From an uncultured Schlesneria sp. (GTDB lineage Bacteria > Planctomycetota > Planctomycetia > Planctomycetales > Planctomycetaceae), in NCBI GenBank assembly GCA_903899985.1, contig CAIULL010000034.1:1-52392 (forward strand): 52,392 bases of DNA, written 5' to 3'. The notes below the pieces were generated by a model, which did not search any database, was not told the origin of the DNA, and worked only from the letters and a program-made list of their open reading frames with translations. The position numbers were made by a program, and so were the translations under genes. Numbering within the stretch: the first letter of the stretch is position 1; every line of letters begins with the position of its first letter. Positions 8,281-17,156 of the stretch are shown here, piece after piece.

Positions 8281-9927
8281 TCAATCTTTGAACGGATGGG
8301 CGACTTGTTCCCAGAATTCGTCGAAACGTTCGGGCGTGAATTTCGGGCTGTTGTCAGAATCGTGGCATTCGATGCACATCGACTTTTTCGCATCGGCAAG
8401 CGTTCGACGAACCATCCGCCGACCTTCAAGCAGCTCGTCCATATTGGTACTGTTTTCCTCACGCGAGACGTGCATACTGCCGGGGCCGTGGCAATTCTCG
8501 CATTGCTGACCAAGCAAGTGTGGCGAACTTTTTTCGTCGACGTAGCCGCTTTCGTAACGGAGCATTTCTTGCGGATGCCAGCCAGTGATGTGGCACGACA
8601 GGCATTCGGGATCGAACTGACGTTGAATCCAATCGACTTTTTCGGCGGCCCGATTTTCATGCCACGGACCTTCTTTCAACGTTGTGAATGCCACAGCGTG
8701 GCCCGTTTCTTTCCAATGGGCAAATGCTTTTGTGTGACATTCGCCACACTTTTCGGCACCAATGAAGGTCTGTCCCGACGAGTGTTTCAGCAGCAATTCG
8801 TCCGAAACAGCAATCCCTTCGTCCTGTAACTGTTGTTGGTACTGTTTCATCAACTCGCGCATCTCTGGATGATTCTTGAAACGATCTTTGTCGAGTTGAA
8901 TCAGCTCGAAGCGAAACGGCTGGTCAGCGTTATCAGGATAAAAGCCAAGAATTCCAACCCGTTTTCCTTTATGACCAACGTTAAGTACCCAGGATTTACC
9001 AACGGGGATCGGCTTACCATCGGGTTCGTCGTATCCACATGCAGCAAGAACGATCCGAAATTGAGGATACGCTTTGGCAAGATTTAATGACTCTTGTTCA
9101 TTCCCGTGACACAATAACACCATCAGATCGGGCTTCGATTCCTCGAGCGACTTAATCACGTCTGGCAGCACTTCATCAGGTTCGCGCAGGGTGATATTTG
9201 TATTCACGCCAACAGGTGCCACTCGATCGCGCAAACTTGGCCCAAACACCGATGTCACGCCAATCTTCAATCCCGACTTTTCGATCAGACGATATCGAAG
9301 GGGCCAGCCGAGTTCGGGCTGATCAAAGAGAACGACGTTGGCAGAAACAAGTGCTACAGAATTCGCCAGTTCTTCGGGACTACCCGGCATTCGAGTCAGA
9401 ATAAAATCCGCACCAAGCTTCAATTCTTCCAGCCCGACTCCAACTGCCGAATAGTGTAGCTTTTGAAAACCTTCAAATAGTTTTTCGAACTTGATTTGAT
9501 CCTGACGACGTGATCGCTTCAGCGTTCCTCCGACGTCCAGTCCAACGAGTTCCCAGCCTTTTTCTTGCGTGACGATTCTGACAAGATCCGCGCGTCGAGC
9601 CATACCACCCGACTGAGTTTCCGAACAGCCGCACGGTTCAAGATATCCGTGTTGTTCGCCAGTCAGCAGAAACGCGATCGCCGGTTTATCCCACCCCTCA
9701 AGATACGGTCGCACCGCAGTTTTGGGACCACCGTCCAAAACAGACTCCTTGGCGGGAAGTGCTGCCGGCTTGCTGCTGGTCGGATCAACAGCCTTCTCAG
9801 GCACTGTCCCAGTCCCTGGCGATTTGGGAGGCATTACCGCCGAGGGTTTACATCCTGAAACAAGAATGCCGAAAGAAATCATCAATGCGAACGAACGGAC
9901 ATTCCACCGAACCGTAGTGTAAATCAC
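8281..9927 (-). CDS. lipoprotein: 5'-nucleotidase-like domain fused to tetraheme cytochrome c
   Basis: The 548-residue product starts at a GTG just after AGGAGG. It has a type II signal peptide ending in LVSGC, so it should be lipid-anchored. A low-complexity linker (to about residue 75) is followed by a metallophosphoesterase/UshA-like domain containing GYLEPCGCSETQSGG, VGLDVGG and VLLCHGNEQ. Many canonical metal-ligand motifs are altered, so catalysis is uncertain. The C-terminal 170 residues form a cytochrome c554-like domain with four CXXCH motifs: CGECH, CLSCH, CENCH and CIECH. Electron transfer outside the cytoplasm is therefore likely. It is 28 bases downstream of the DUF1573 gene and closes a probable operon. 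Confidence 0.85.
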   Translation of the reverse strand: MIYTTVRWNVRSFALMISFGILVSGCKPSAVMPPKSPGTGTVPEKAVDPTSSKPAALPAKESVLDGGPKTAVRPYLEGWDKPAIAFLLTGEQHGYLEPCGCSETQSGGMARRADLVRIVTQEKGWELVGLDVGGTLKRSRRQDQIKFEKLFEGFQKLHYSAVGVGLEELKLGADFILTRMPGSPEELANSVALVSANVVLFDQPELGWPLRYRLIEKSGLKIGVTSVFGPSLRDRVAPVGVNTNITLREPDEVLPDVIKSLEESKPDLMVLLCHGNEQESLNLAKAYPQFRIVLAACGYDEPDGKPIPVGKSWVLNVGHKGKRVGILGFYPDNADQPFRFELIQLDKDRFKNHPEMRELMKQYQQQLQDEGIAVSDELLLKHSSGQTFIGAEKCGECHTKAFAHWKETGHAVAFTTLKEGPWHENRAAEKVDWIQRQFDPECLSCHITGWHPQEMLRYESGYVDEKSSPHLLGQQCENCHGPGSMHVSREENSTNMDELLEGRRMVRRTLADAKKSMCIECHDSDNSPKFTPERFDEFWEQVAHPFKD

Positions 9928-9955
9928 ATTCCCTCCTGGAATTGGTATTTGTTAT

Positions 9956-11242
9956 TCAAGTCGCATGATAGTCGACGGCCAATTTGAATTCAGGAGCGCC
10001 AGGGTGGTTAAACTTCAGATTCAAGATTTCCGCATCTTCGCTGCGATGTTTGGCAGGAGCACCAGGCGGGATTTCCACCTCGACCTGATAGCTTTTTGAT
10101 TTTCCAAATGGCTTTCCTGTTTGCGGAAACGTTAACTTGACCCGCGCATCGGCTGGTTCAATCGATTGCAGAACAAGTTCATCATCAAGATCCTTGACAA
10201 TAAAATTGACTTTCGCCTTCTTGCCGGTTGATGCGGGGAATTCACCAAAAAACAACCGATTCGATTCGACGTTAAAAGTGGCCCCGACGACGCCCCTGAC
10301 TTCGACGGGTCCTGACCGCCGGCCGCCGACGGTAAACTCGACGTTCATTTCATTGTCGCCCGATTGGCATTTAAGCTGGATGGCCTCACGAAACTTTCCA
10401 ATCGGAACATCAGGACTCCCTTCAACCTTAACGAGGTAACCAGATTTTGCATCATATTTTGCAAGCAGCAGCGGATCAGCAGGTTCCCACGTTACTTTCA
10501 CCTTTGAATTTTCGCGCGGCACTTCTGTGATCGTGAAGCTTTCAAGGACTTTGGAGCTGACGTAGCCTTGCGCAACAGATGGCTCGGTAGCAGACATATC
10601 GCCAAAGTCCCAATAACCTTCCGGCACTAAGTGCAAAGGCTGGTCGATCGCTCCCATAATGGCAAGTTCGATTTTCCGCTGATCAGGGTCCGTAGTGAAA
10701 ACAGGAACGACCTGACGGAACTTATCGTTTTGCGCCTTCATCACCCATTTGACCAGGATATTGATCGATTCTCCCGCAGCAATTGATCCTTCCTTTACGG
10801 CTTCGCCATCTTTTGTCAGAGGTTCTCCGTTTTGTGACGTGATTTCCCCGATCGTGCACTGGCAAGTCGGTTTACCCATTTTGAATTTGAGAACACCCTC
10901 ACCAATATTTTTCAGGGTAAAAACGTGCTTGTCCGCGTCACCGACATTTCTGACTCCAAAATTGAATTCAAGCTCAGAAAGCTCGGCTTTTCCAAAAGGT
11001 CCGGATTCAGGCATCGGCAGATCGTCTACCGAAGGAATTTGCTTTTGGGCAGCGACGGCTGGATCAACTTTCGAGGCAATTGGCAACGACGCGCCGAATC
11101 GGCCAACCCAAACCACCAGGCTCAAGGCTGCCAGACCGAGGATAAGCGATAGAACAATCGAAAACGGTTTCACTGATCGGGCCTCTCTGATTTTGTTGCT
11201 ATGTGACGACCGGCTATTGCCGAGCGTAAACACGCGCATCAC
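9956..11242 (-). CDS. membrane-anchored DUF1573 protein
   Basis: The protein has 428 residues, a single transmembrane helix (about residues 27-46) after a basic N terminus, and an extracytoplasmic body. The family signature of DUF1573 is clear: ELEFNFGVRNVGDADKHVFTLKNIGE, followed by a Cys pair in KPTCQCTIGE. These are immunoglobulin-like modules related to the ASPM/SPD-2/Hydin type. A second and probably a third Ig-like module follow (YWDFGDMSA, NRLFFGEFPASTGKKAKVNF). DUF1573 proteins are numerous in Planctomycetes and Bacteroidetes, and their role is unknown. The gene is 51 bases downstream of the O-antigen-ligase-like gene and 28 bases upstream of the cytochrome gene, so all are likely one transcript. 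Confidence 0.85.
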   Translation of the reverse strand: MMRVFTLGNSRSSHSNKIREARSVKPFSIVLSLILGLAALSLVVWVGRFGASLPIASKVDPAVAAQKQIPSVDDLPMPESGPFGKAELSELEFNFGVRNVGDADKHVFTLKNIGEGVLKFKMGKPTCQCTIGEITSQNGEPLTKDGEAVKEGSIAAGESINILVKWVMKAQNDKFRQVVPVFTTDPDQRKIELAIMGAIDQPLHLVPEGYWDFGDMSATEPSVAQGYVSSKVLESFTITEVPRENSKVKVTWEPADPLLLAKYDAKSGYLVKVEGSPDVPIGKFREAIQLKCQSGDNEMNVEFTVGGRRSGPVEVRGVVGATFNVESNRLFFGEFPASTGKKAKVNFIVKDLDDELVLQSIEPADARVKLTFPQTGKPFGKSKSYQVEVEIPPGAPAKHRSEDAEILNLKFNHPGAPEFKLAVDYHAT

Positions 11243-11293
11243 GCAGTATATGCGAAATAAATCTCACTGCAATTCGACGGGTCCAGCACAACT

Positions 11294-13567
11294 TCAAATA
11301 CCATGCTTCTCTTCATGAGGACTGTTTAAAAGCGATTCTAACCGGATTCGGACCTGGTCCGTAAGATATCGATCAAGATGACCTCGTTCATGGTTGATTG
11401 CATCTTGCCGCAGAGACTGACGCGCAACATCTTTTGCCGCATCAACAAATCCTGCAGAATCGCGAGCGAATGCCAGTTCTGCCATTATCGACGCATTGGT
11501 CGGATAGCGAGCCAAAACACGCTCGTACGCTTCGACTGCTTCTGCGGCATCCCTGGCATCCTTCGTCGAGTACCATCGCTCAATCCACCATGCCCCCAAA
11601 CGAACGTCGTCCCGAAAACTGGTCGGATCACGTAATTTAATCTCGCGCATCAGTCCTACGGCAGTTTGAAACGAATCGTTGGAATGAAACTGATCAGACT
11701 GGGCACGTCGATATGCCAATTCAGCCCGTCGCCGGGTTGCTTCAGCGGACCATCGATCCGCAGCTTCTGCAGCGATATATTCACGTTCTGCTGCATCCGG
11801 CATCCCGCGCTGAACCAGCTGATCTCCTGCAGACAGCTTCTTATTAACAATGGCAACCGGTTGAATCCCCGTTACGAACAGTGCAACAAACAATCCGAAA
11901 CTGATTGTCCCAAGAATGGCCGCATTTCTAAACTTGAGATTGCCGCTGCTCTTCGCCCAATCAGGTCTTGATCCGTCTGCCGCAGCAATTAGCGCCATCA
12001 ATAATAAGCAGATGGTTGGCATCCCGATTCCGCCAGCACCACACAGATGGACAAGCAGACTGAATGACGCCGAGACCCAGCCGAAGGCGATTCCAGGGGA
12101 ATTTGCACAATCGAGCAGAAGCCCCCTGCGAATAAACCAAAAAAGAGTTGCCACCAACGGCAATAGGAAAAGCAACCGGTCATCTGCCCCCGTAAACAAG
12201 TAAATGGTCCATGCCATTCCGATAAAACTGAGGACTAGATAAAGCACGATGGGACGCCCAGAAGATTCAGAAGGCTTTGGAACGTCGCCCAAATCGACAG
12301 CTGTTTTTGACAAGAACAATACGATGATTAACAAGCCAAGAACTGCAACCAGCCCTGCATTCGCAGCGACATCCAGCAGAAGATTATGGGGATCGGAAAT
12401 CTCTTCGCTTGCCTCTGGAAGCTTGTAAAACAAGTAATTCCAACGAAATTGCCCCGGCCCAACGCCAAAAACAAGATGATCCCTGATCATCGGCAAAGTC
12501 GCCGACCAGTATTGCAATCGATATTGAAGCGACTTTGGCGCTTCAGTCAAAACCTGTTTATCAAGACCACCAACACGGCCGAGCCCCCAGCCAGCCAATC
12601 CCAAAAGCACCATCACGCCCAAAACCAATCGCCAGCTCATTCCCTTCAGCTTGATATTGCGCGTTAAAAGAACTTGCAGGCAAAGTCCGACCACGGTTCC
12701 GATCCAGGCGGTTCGGCTTTTCGTCAACAACAGGCACCAACTTAAGAGAAGCAGGATCGTCATCCAAAAGACCAGCCGTCCCCATTTTTCGCGATCGGAT
12801 GATTGCCAGTGCGAAGCAGAGACACTCACCGACAGAATTAAACAAACGGAAAGAAATCCCCCCAGATTATTGGCCAGACCAAAGAAACCGTTCGGCTCGC
12901 GACTGTCCCGTAATCGCTTTTCAAAAAGGGTGAAAGCTGGCCCTTCGACAGGAATCTCTTCTTTGACTAATTCTTTGCGAATGGCTGAGGCCTCGACCGG
13001 ATCGGCGACTTTCAGCCGATCGAATAACGGACCATACTTCGCTGCCATCGCGGGAAACTCAACGTAGTGCTGGTATAGCCCCAGCCCCGCGATCGAAGCC
13101 CCGGCTGCGATCAACCCCGCCAACAATTCTTGCCGAAACGCAACAAACTGACATTGCTGTCTGAGCAGAAACCAACCCGTCGCAACGCCAATCCATTCCC
13201 AAGCCAGATTGATCGCAGCACGCTTGTCACCAATCGTGATGACGACAATCAATGACGAAACAACGTGCCCAATCGCGAGCAGCGCCACCCCGATTCCAAA
13301 CCAGCCTGATGGCGTTATCGGGAATGAGGATTTCCACGAGACAACGACCCAAACAAAAAGGGCAACCATCCAGAAACTGACAATCCAAAGCGTTTCGCCG
13401 CGATCTGCAGACTCTGCGACACAAAAGAATCGCATCAGCAACAGAACGAGGCTCAGCCCACCGCAAAGCATGAGACCAACAGGTTCGCCAGCGATCGAAG
13501 TTCGATTGATTTGCGAGTTTGTATCGGGCTGAGGCCCCCGGCGAATACTCGCACTCTTTTTAGCCAT
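11294..13567 (-). CDS. O-antigen ligase/polymerase-like membrane protein with TPR-like tail
   Basis: The 757-residue product has about twelve to fourteen hydrophobic segments in its first 580 residues. The Wzy/WaaL family signature is in the middle: REPNGFFGLANNLGGFL, then a large loop with FGVGPGQFRWNYLFYKLPEA and DPHNLLLDVAANAGL. These features match O-antigen ligase-type glycosyltransferases that move a lipid-linked glycan to an acceptor or polymerise it. The final 170 residues are helical with TPR-like repeats (AAEREYIAAEAADRWSAEA, AAEAVEAYERVLARYPTNAS), as in several bacterial homologues. It follows the WecA-like gene by 81 bases, which fits surface-glycan assembly. The acceptor is unknown. 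Confidence 0.85.
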   Translation of the reverse strand: MAKKSASIRRGPQPDTNSQINRTSIAGEPVGLMLCGGLSLVLLLMRFFCVAESADRGETLWIVSFWMVALFVWVVVSWKSSFPITPSGWFGIGVALLAIGHVVSSLIVVITIGDKRAAINLAWEWIGVATGWFLLRQQCQFVAFRQELLAGLIAAGASIAGLGLYQHYVEFPAMAAKYGPLFDRLKVADPVEASAIRKELVKEEIPVEGPAFTLFEKRLRDSREPNGFFGLANNLGGFLSVCLILSVSVSASHWQSSDREKWGRLVFWMTILLLLSWCLLLTKSRTAWIGTVVGLCLQVLLTRNIKLKGMSWRLVLGVMVLLGLAGWGLGRVGGLDKQVLTEAPKSLQYRLQYWSATLPMIRDHLVFGVGPGQFRWNYLFYKLPEASEEISDPHNLLLDVAANAGLVAVLGLLIIVLFLSKTAVDLGDVPKPSESSGRPIVLYLVLSFIGMAWTIYLFTGADDRLLFLLPLVATLFWFIRRGLLLDCANSPGIAFGWVSASFSLLVHLCGAGGIGMPTICLLLMALIAAADGSRPDWAKSSGNLKFRNAAILGTISFGLFVALFVTGIQPVAIVNKKLSAGDQLVQRGMPDAAEREYIAAEAADRWSAEATRRRAELAYRRAQSDQFHSNDSFQTAVGLMREIKLRDPTSFRDDVRLGAWWIERWYSTKDARDAAEAVEAYERVLARYPTNASIMAELAFARDSAGFVDAAKDVARQSLRQDAINHERGHLDRYLTDQVRIRLESLLNSPHEEKHGI

Positions 13568-13648
13568 TCAACGTATCCATCCTTTTGAGGAAAATGACGT
13601 TGGAGGTGTCGCCAATGTTCCTGGAGTGCATGAGAGCGGATGCTCCGG

Positions 13649-14752
13649 TCAAACCGCGTGTGGTGGATCTCGCGGAGCCGCTTCCAGAATGGCAATCAAC
13701 AACAAAATGCAACCAACACATGCGACAACAACGACCGCAGCGTTCCAACTGTTTACGGCATACAGGGTCAGCCCAAGCAGGCCGGTCGTCAATGTCGTTA
13801 ACAAAACGGTCAAAACAGCCTGAACCTTCGTTAAACCTAACGCGACAAGCCGATGAGAGAAATGCTTTTTGTCAGGCTGAAACGGGCTTCGCCCCTCCTT
13901 CAACCGAATGAACACGACCGAGCAAATGTCGTAAAGAGGGACAGCGAGCACACACAATGGAGCCAGAATCACGTGCTGGTTTCGATCGTTCGGCGTGTAA
14001 AACGTCCCTAATAACGTCATCGATGCGATGCTGAACCCGAGAAAATAACTTCCGGCATCCCCCATAAAAATCCGAGCGGGCGACCAGTTATGGCACAAGA
14101 ACCCGATCAGTGACCCCGAGACGATCAGAAAGAACCCGCCGACAAACCAATGCGGATCACCCGGTTTCGTCAGCATCATCACTGCGAAGATCGTACTGAC
14201 GATCAATGCGATCCCTCCCGATAATCCATCCATATTGTCAAGAAAATTAAACGAATTAACCAGCACGACAAACCACAGAACTGAAAGGAGCCCTCCAATC
14301 CAGGGATTGCTGACGAACACAGTCGCCCTCACCCCCGCGAGTACGACAGCAATCGAAACCCCGAACTGAATTGCGATCCTCAGCTTCCATGACAATGGAC
14401 GCAGATCGTCAATTAATCCTGTCAGTGACAGGATCGAGGCGGCCACGATAATCCCCCAGAGTTCGCGTGAGCGAAATACCGCTCCGGCAAGATGCTCAGT
14501 CAACTCAAGCGGTACCCATGATGGTGGCGATTTCGCCCAGATCAGGATCAGTATTTGAGCAACAGCAAGCGGCAACACGACACCGCACCAGATTCCAATT
14601 CCCCCTCCTAACGGGGTCGGAACAACATGGACTTTACGCGCCGCCGGCTTATCAATTAAGCCGACGCGCGGTGCAATCCACCGCATCAGACCCGTCGTCA
14701 GGAAAGAAACCCAGAAGGCGGAAATCAGACAACCAGCAATCAACGGCCACAT
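13649..14752 (-). CDS. WecA/MraY-type sugar-1-phosphate transferase
   Basis: The 367-residue protein has about ten transmembrane helices. It carries the polyprenyl-phosphate glycosyl-1-phosphate transferase motifs: LTGLIDDLRPLSWKLR with the metal-binding Asp pair, NFLDNMDGLSGG, FMGDAGSYFLGF, and the KKHFSHRL loop. It probably links a hexosamine-phosphate (GlcNAc or a relative) to undecaprenyl phosphate as the first step of a surface polysaccharide. The HxxR-type loop points to the WecA/TagO branch rather than to MraY of peptidoglycan synthesis. It is the first gene of a run that continues with the O-antigen-ligase-like, DUF1573 and tetraheme cytochrome genes. A 160-base non-coding stretch upstream separates it from the HtrA-type gene. 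Confidence 0.88.
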   Translation of the reverse strand: MWPLIAGCLISAFWVSFLTTGLMRWIAPRVGLIDKPAARKVHVVPTPLGGGIGIWCGVVLPLAVAQILILIWAKSPPSWVPLELTEHLAGAVFRSRELWGIIVAASILSLTGLIDDLRPLSWKLRIAIQFGVSIAVVLAGVRATVFVSNPWIGGLLSVLWFVVLVNSFNFLDNMDGLSGGIALIVSTIFAVMMLTKPGDPHWFVGGFFLIVSGSLIGFLCHNWSPARIFMGDAGSYFLGFSIASMTLLGTFYTPNDRNQHVILAPLCVLAVPLYDICSVVFIRLKEGRSPFQPDKKHFSHRLVALGLTKVQAVLTVLLTTLTTGLLGLTLYAVNSWNAAVVVVACVGCILLLIAILEAAPRDPPHAV

Positions 14753-14914
14753 GAATCAAGCGGTTCCGGTAACAGATAAAGGAACTGAAACTCGACCAAA
14801 TACGCCGCTTCAGAAGAAACGTTGGAGTTGAGTCACTTCCAAGAACAATGATTCTTCGAAATAGAGTTCAGCAATTTTTAAAATCCAGGCCGCCGCCCCT
14901 GATCACCGCCGAGC

Positions 14915-16663
14915 TCACTTACCCGCGTCGGCTCCGTCATCGGCACCGCGCTGAGCTTTTTTGATCCCCTGGTAGGTCTTGTTAAAGAATTCGGAGATTT
15001 TGGTTTTCATCGCGGGTGGAAACCCTCCTCCCAGCAACGAGTTAATCGAAATGGTCCCCAAAGCACCACTCTCATCCCAGACAATCGCTGTGTAAGCCAC
15101 TCCATCTTTATCAACATCGCGAGACACGATTCGAACCCGACACATCAGTTCGCTGACGAGTTTCTTGTCAGCGTCCTTCACTTTTTCTGCTTGTTGAAAG
15201 TAAATCAGTACGACCACAAGCGCAGTACTTCCTTTGACCTGCGACTGTCGAGTCACTTTCGTCCAACCCGCTTTCTTAATCAGATTTTTCTCTACCTGGA
15301 GTTCGACGTTATCAGTCACTCGCCCGCTTGGATCGAAAGTAAACGGAAGCATGATGATGATGGCATCGTGAATCTGGCCGAGCAGCATGTTACCCTTCGT
15401 CGTTCCCGCCAGATTCTCGGCCCGCCCAAAAGCTTTTTCCGTATAAACTAAAGGAAGAGCCTCGGGAGACAGTGGTGTCACTTTCTCACCGCGACCGGCA
15501 ATCACATCACGAATGTCGGTGGCCGAGGCAGCGAAGTTCAGGTTTTCGCCCTCAATTTTAAAGCTGTTGACACCCACAACTTCACCGCGCATGTTCACTA
15601 ATGGACCGCCGCTGTTACCGGGGGAGATCGGCGTCGTCGTTTGCAGGTACGTTCCGGCCGACCTTGCGGAAAACTCGGGCGTTTTTCGAATCGCGGAAAT
15701 GATTCCGTCCGATGCCGTGAATGAGAGCCCGCGAGGAGCACCAAACGCGGCAACCTTCTCACCTTTTTGAGGGAGCTCGCTTGCGACACGGACTTGATGC
15801 AAGGGTTTTTGACCTTGATCAATCTTGATGATCGCCAGGTCGCGCTCTTTGTCAACGGTCGTAAAGCCAACGACGTTGGACTTATCACCCGTGTCGAACT
15901 CGACCTCAGCCGATTTGCCCCCTTCGATCACGTGATAATTTGTCATAATGCTGCCATCGGCATCAATCACAAAACCGCTACCGACACTTGCACCTTGATC
16001 ACTCTTCACAATGATCCGGACGACCGATTTCTCAACCTGTGCGACCAATTCGGGCATGCTCAATTCGCGAAGCGGTGCGTTGTCCACCGGTATCACGGGC
16101 TTTTGAGCCCCCCCGGAACTGACTGGCGCAGGCCCCTGAGAATTCGATGCGAGATTGCTCGGCGGCTGTAAGGCCGGAGCGTTCATATTTACGGAATTCG
16201 ATGAGCCGGAGTTGTGTGCGGCTGCCGGATTTGTTGGCGCGATGGGATTTTGTGCCATGACCGGCGCCGGCGAAACCGGCGTGTTTGGTTGAGCGACCAT
16301 CGGTGGTTGTGGCATCGCCAGTTGTGGTGCTGTCGGGGCGGCTACGGGGGTGCCTGGTGTCGCAACCGGGACCGCCTGATTTCCACCACGATTGTTCATT
16401 AACATCAGCGCGAGGCCCAGGATGGCAACTCCGCCTCCCCCCGCTCCAAGTCCAATCAACAACGGAGAGATCCCGCCCGACTTACTGGTTTTACCCTTGG
16501 ATTTCTTGCTGCCAGAAGATCGCCGTGGCAATTCCTGCTCTTCTGCCTCGAGAGGAACGCGAACCCCCTCGCCGCAAGCAGGGCATTTCACGCGTTTGCC
16601 AGCCGAAGTTTCGCTTGCAGAAAACTCATTCGAGCAGGCTCCACAACTGACAGGAATTCTCAT
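14915..16663 (-). CDS. membrane-anchored HtrA-type serine protease with zinc ribbon
   Basis: The start at 16663 gives 582 residues. In order they are: a zinc ribbon (CGAC at 7-10, CPAC at 27-30), a basic linker, one transmembrane helix (about 66-90) and a Pro/Ala/Gln-rich spacer to about 190. A trypsin-like S1C domain follows, with the triad His244 (TNYHVIEGG), Asp275 (ERDLAIIK) and Ser351 (SPGNSGGPL). The topology places the zinc ribbon in the cytoplasm and the protease outside. The C-terminal 200 residues are not a PDZ domain that I can recognise, which is unusual for HtrA/Deg proteins. I recognise no other family there. The gene is divergent from the outer-membrane-like gene at 17157. Confidence 0.85.
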   Translation of the reverse strand: MRIPVSCGACSNEFSASETSAGKRVKCPACGEGVRVPLEAEEQELPRRSSGSKKSKGKTSKSGGISPLLIGLGAGGGGVAILGLALMLMNNRGGNQAVPVATPGTPVAAPTAPQLAMPQPPMVAQPNTPVSPAPVMAQNPIAPTNPAAAHNSGSSNSVNMNAPALQPPSNLASNSQGPAPVSSGGAQKPVIPVDNAPLRELSMPELVAQVEKSVVRIIVKSDQGASVGSGFVIDADGSIMTNYHVIEGGKSAEVEFDTGDKSNVVGFTTVDKERDLAIIKIDQGQKPLHQVRVASELPQKGEKVAAFGAPRGLSFTASDGIISAIRKTPEFSARSAGTYLQTTTPISPGNSGGPLVNMRGEVVGVNSFKIEGENLNFAASATDIRDVIAGRGEKVTPLSPEALPLVYTEKAFGRAENLAGTTKGNMLLGQIHDAIIIMLPFTFDPSGRVTDNVELQVEKNLIKKAGWTKVTRQSQVKGSTALVVVLIYFQQAEKVKDADKKLVSELMCRVRIVSRDVDKDGVAYTAIVWDESGALGTISINSLLGGGFPPAMKTKISEFFNKTYQGIKKAQRGADDGADAGK

Positions 16664-17156
16664 GGCAAACTTTCTGCGAAAAACGCGACTCGAATTGTCA
16701 CAAATCAGGTTGCACGCTTCGAATTGTAAGAAAAGTTCGGATGCAGCGTCGGCCAAAACACTGAACTGAAACGATACGCCAATGGATGATTTCAGCCGAA
16801 TTGGAACGACGACACGTTGAAATCAGGAAATCATGCTACCAATCAGAGGCATCGGATTCCAATTATTGTCAAACACTTCGCACAGTTTGTTAAAACTTTC
16901 TATCTGGGAGGCCTGTTCGTTGCGTTTGGCTTCACCCTCCATTTCCGTTATCCAAATCCAATTGAGCAATAAAGACCTGTTGAAGTAGTGGTCGAAAGAT
17001 CAATAGGAATTGAGACCAGCGAACATTGACGTCACGCACGGCAGTTTTCGCCACTTTCAATTCAGCCCGGATCAGGAAGTGCGGCTCAAACTCTGAACCT
17101 CCCACCAGCGGTCGCGAAATACAAGCGACAGCATCTTCGATAATGCAAGGATGCGA
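16664..17156. promoter_or_regulatory. divergent intergenic region, no gene seen
   Basis: This 490-base gap separates the minus-strand HtrA-type gene from the plus-strand outer-membrane-like gene, so it must hold promoters for both. A weak sigma70-like pair, TTGTCA and TTAAAA with an 18-base gap, lies about 290 bases upstream of 17157. I see no convincing ORF, hairpin or repeat. Confidence 0.3.
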
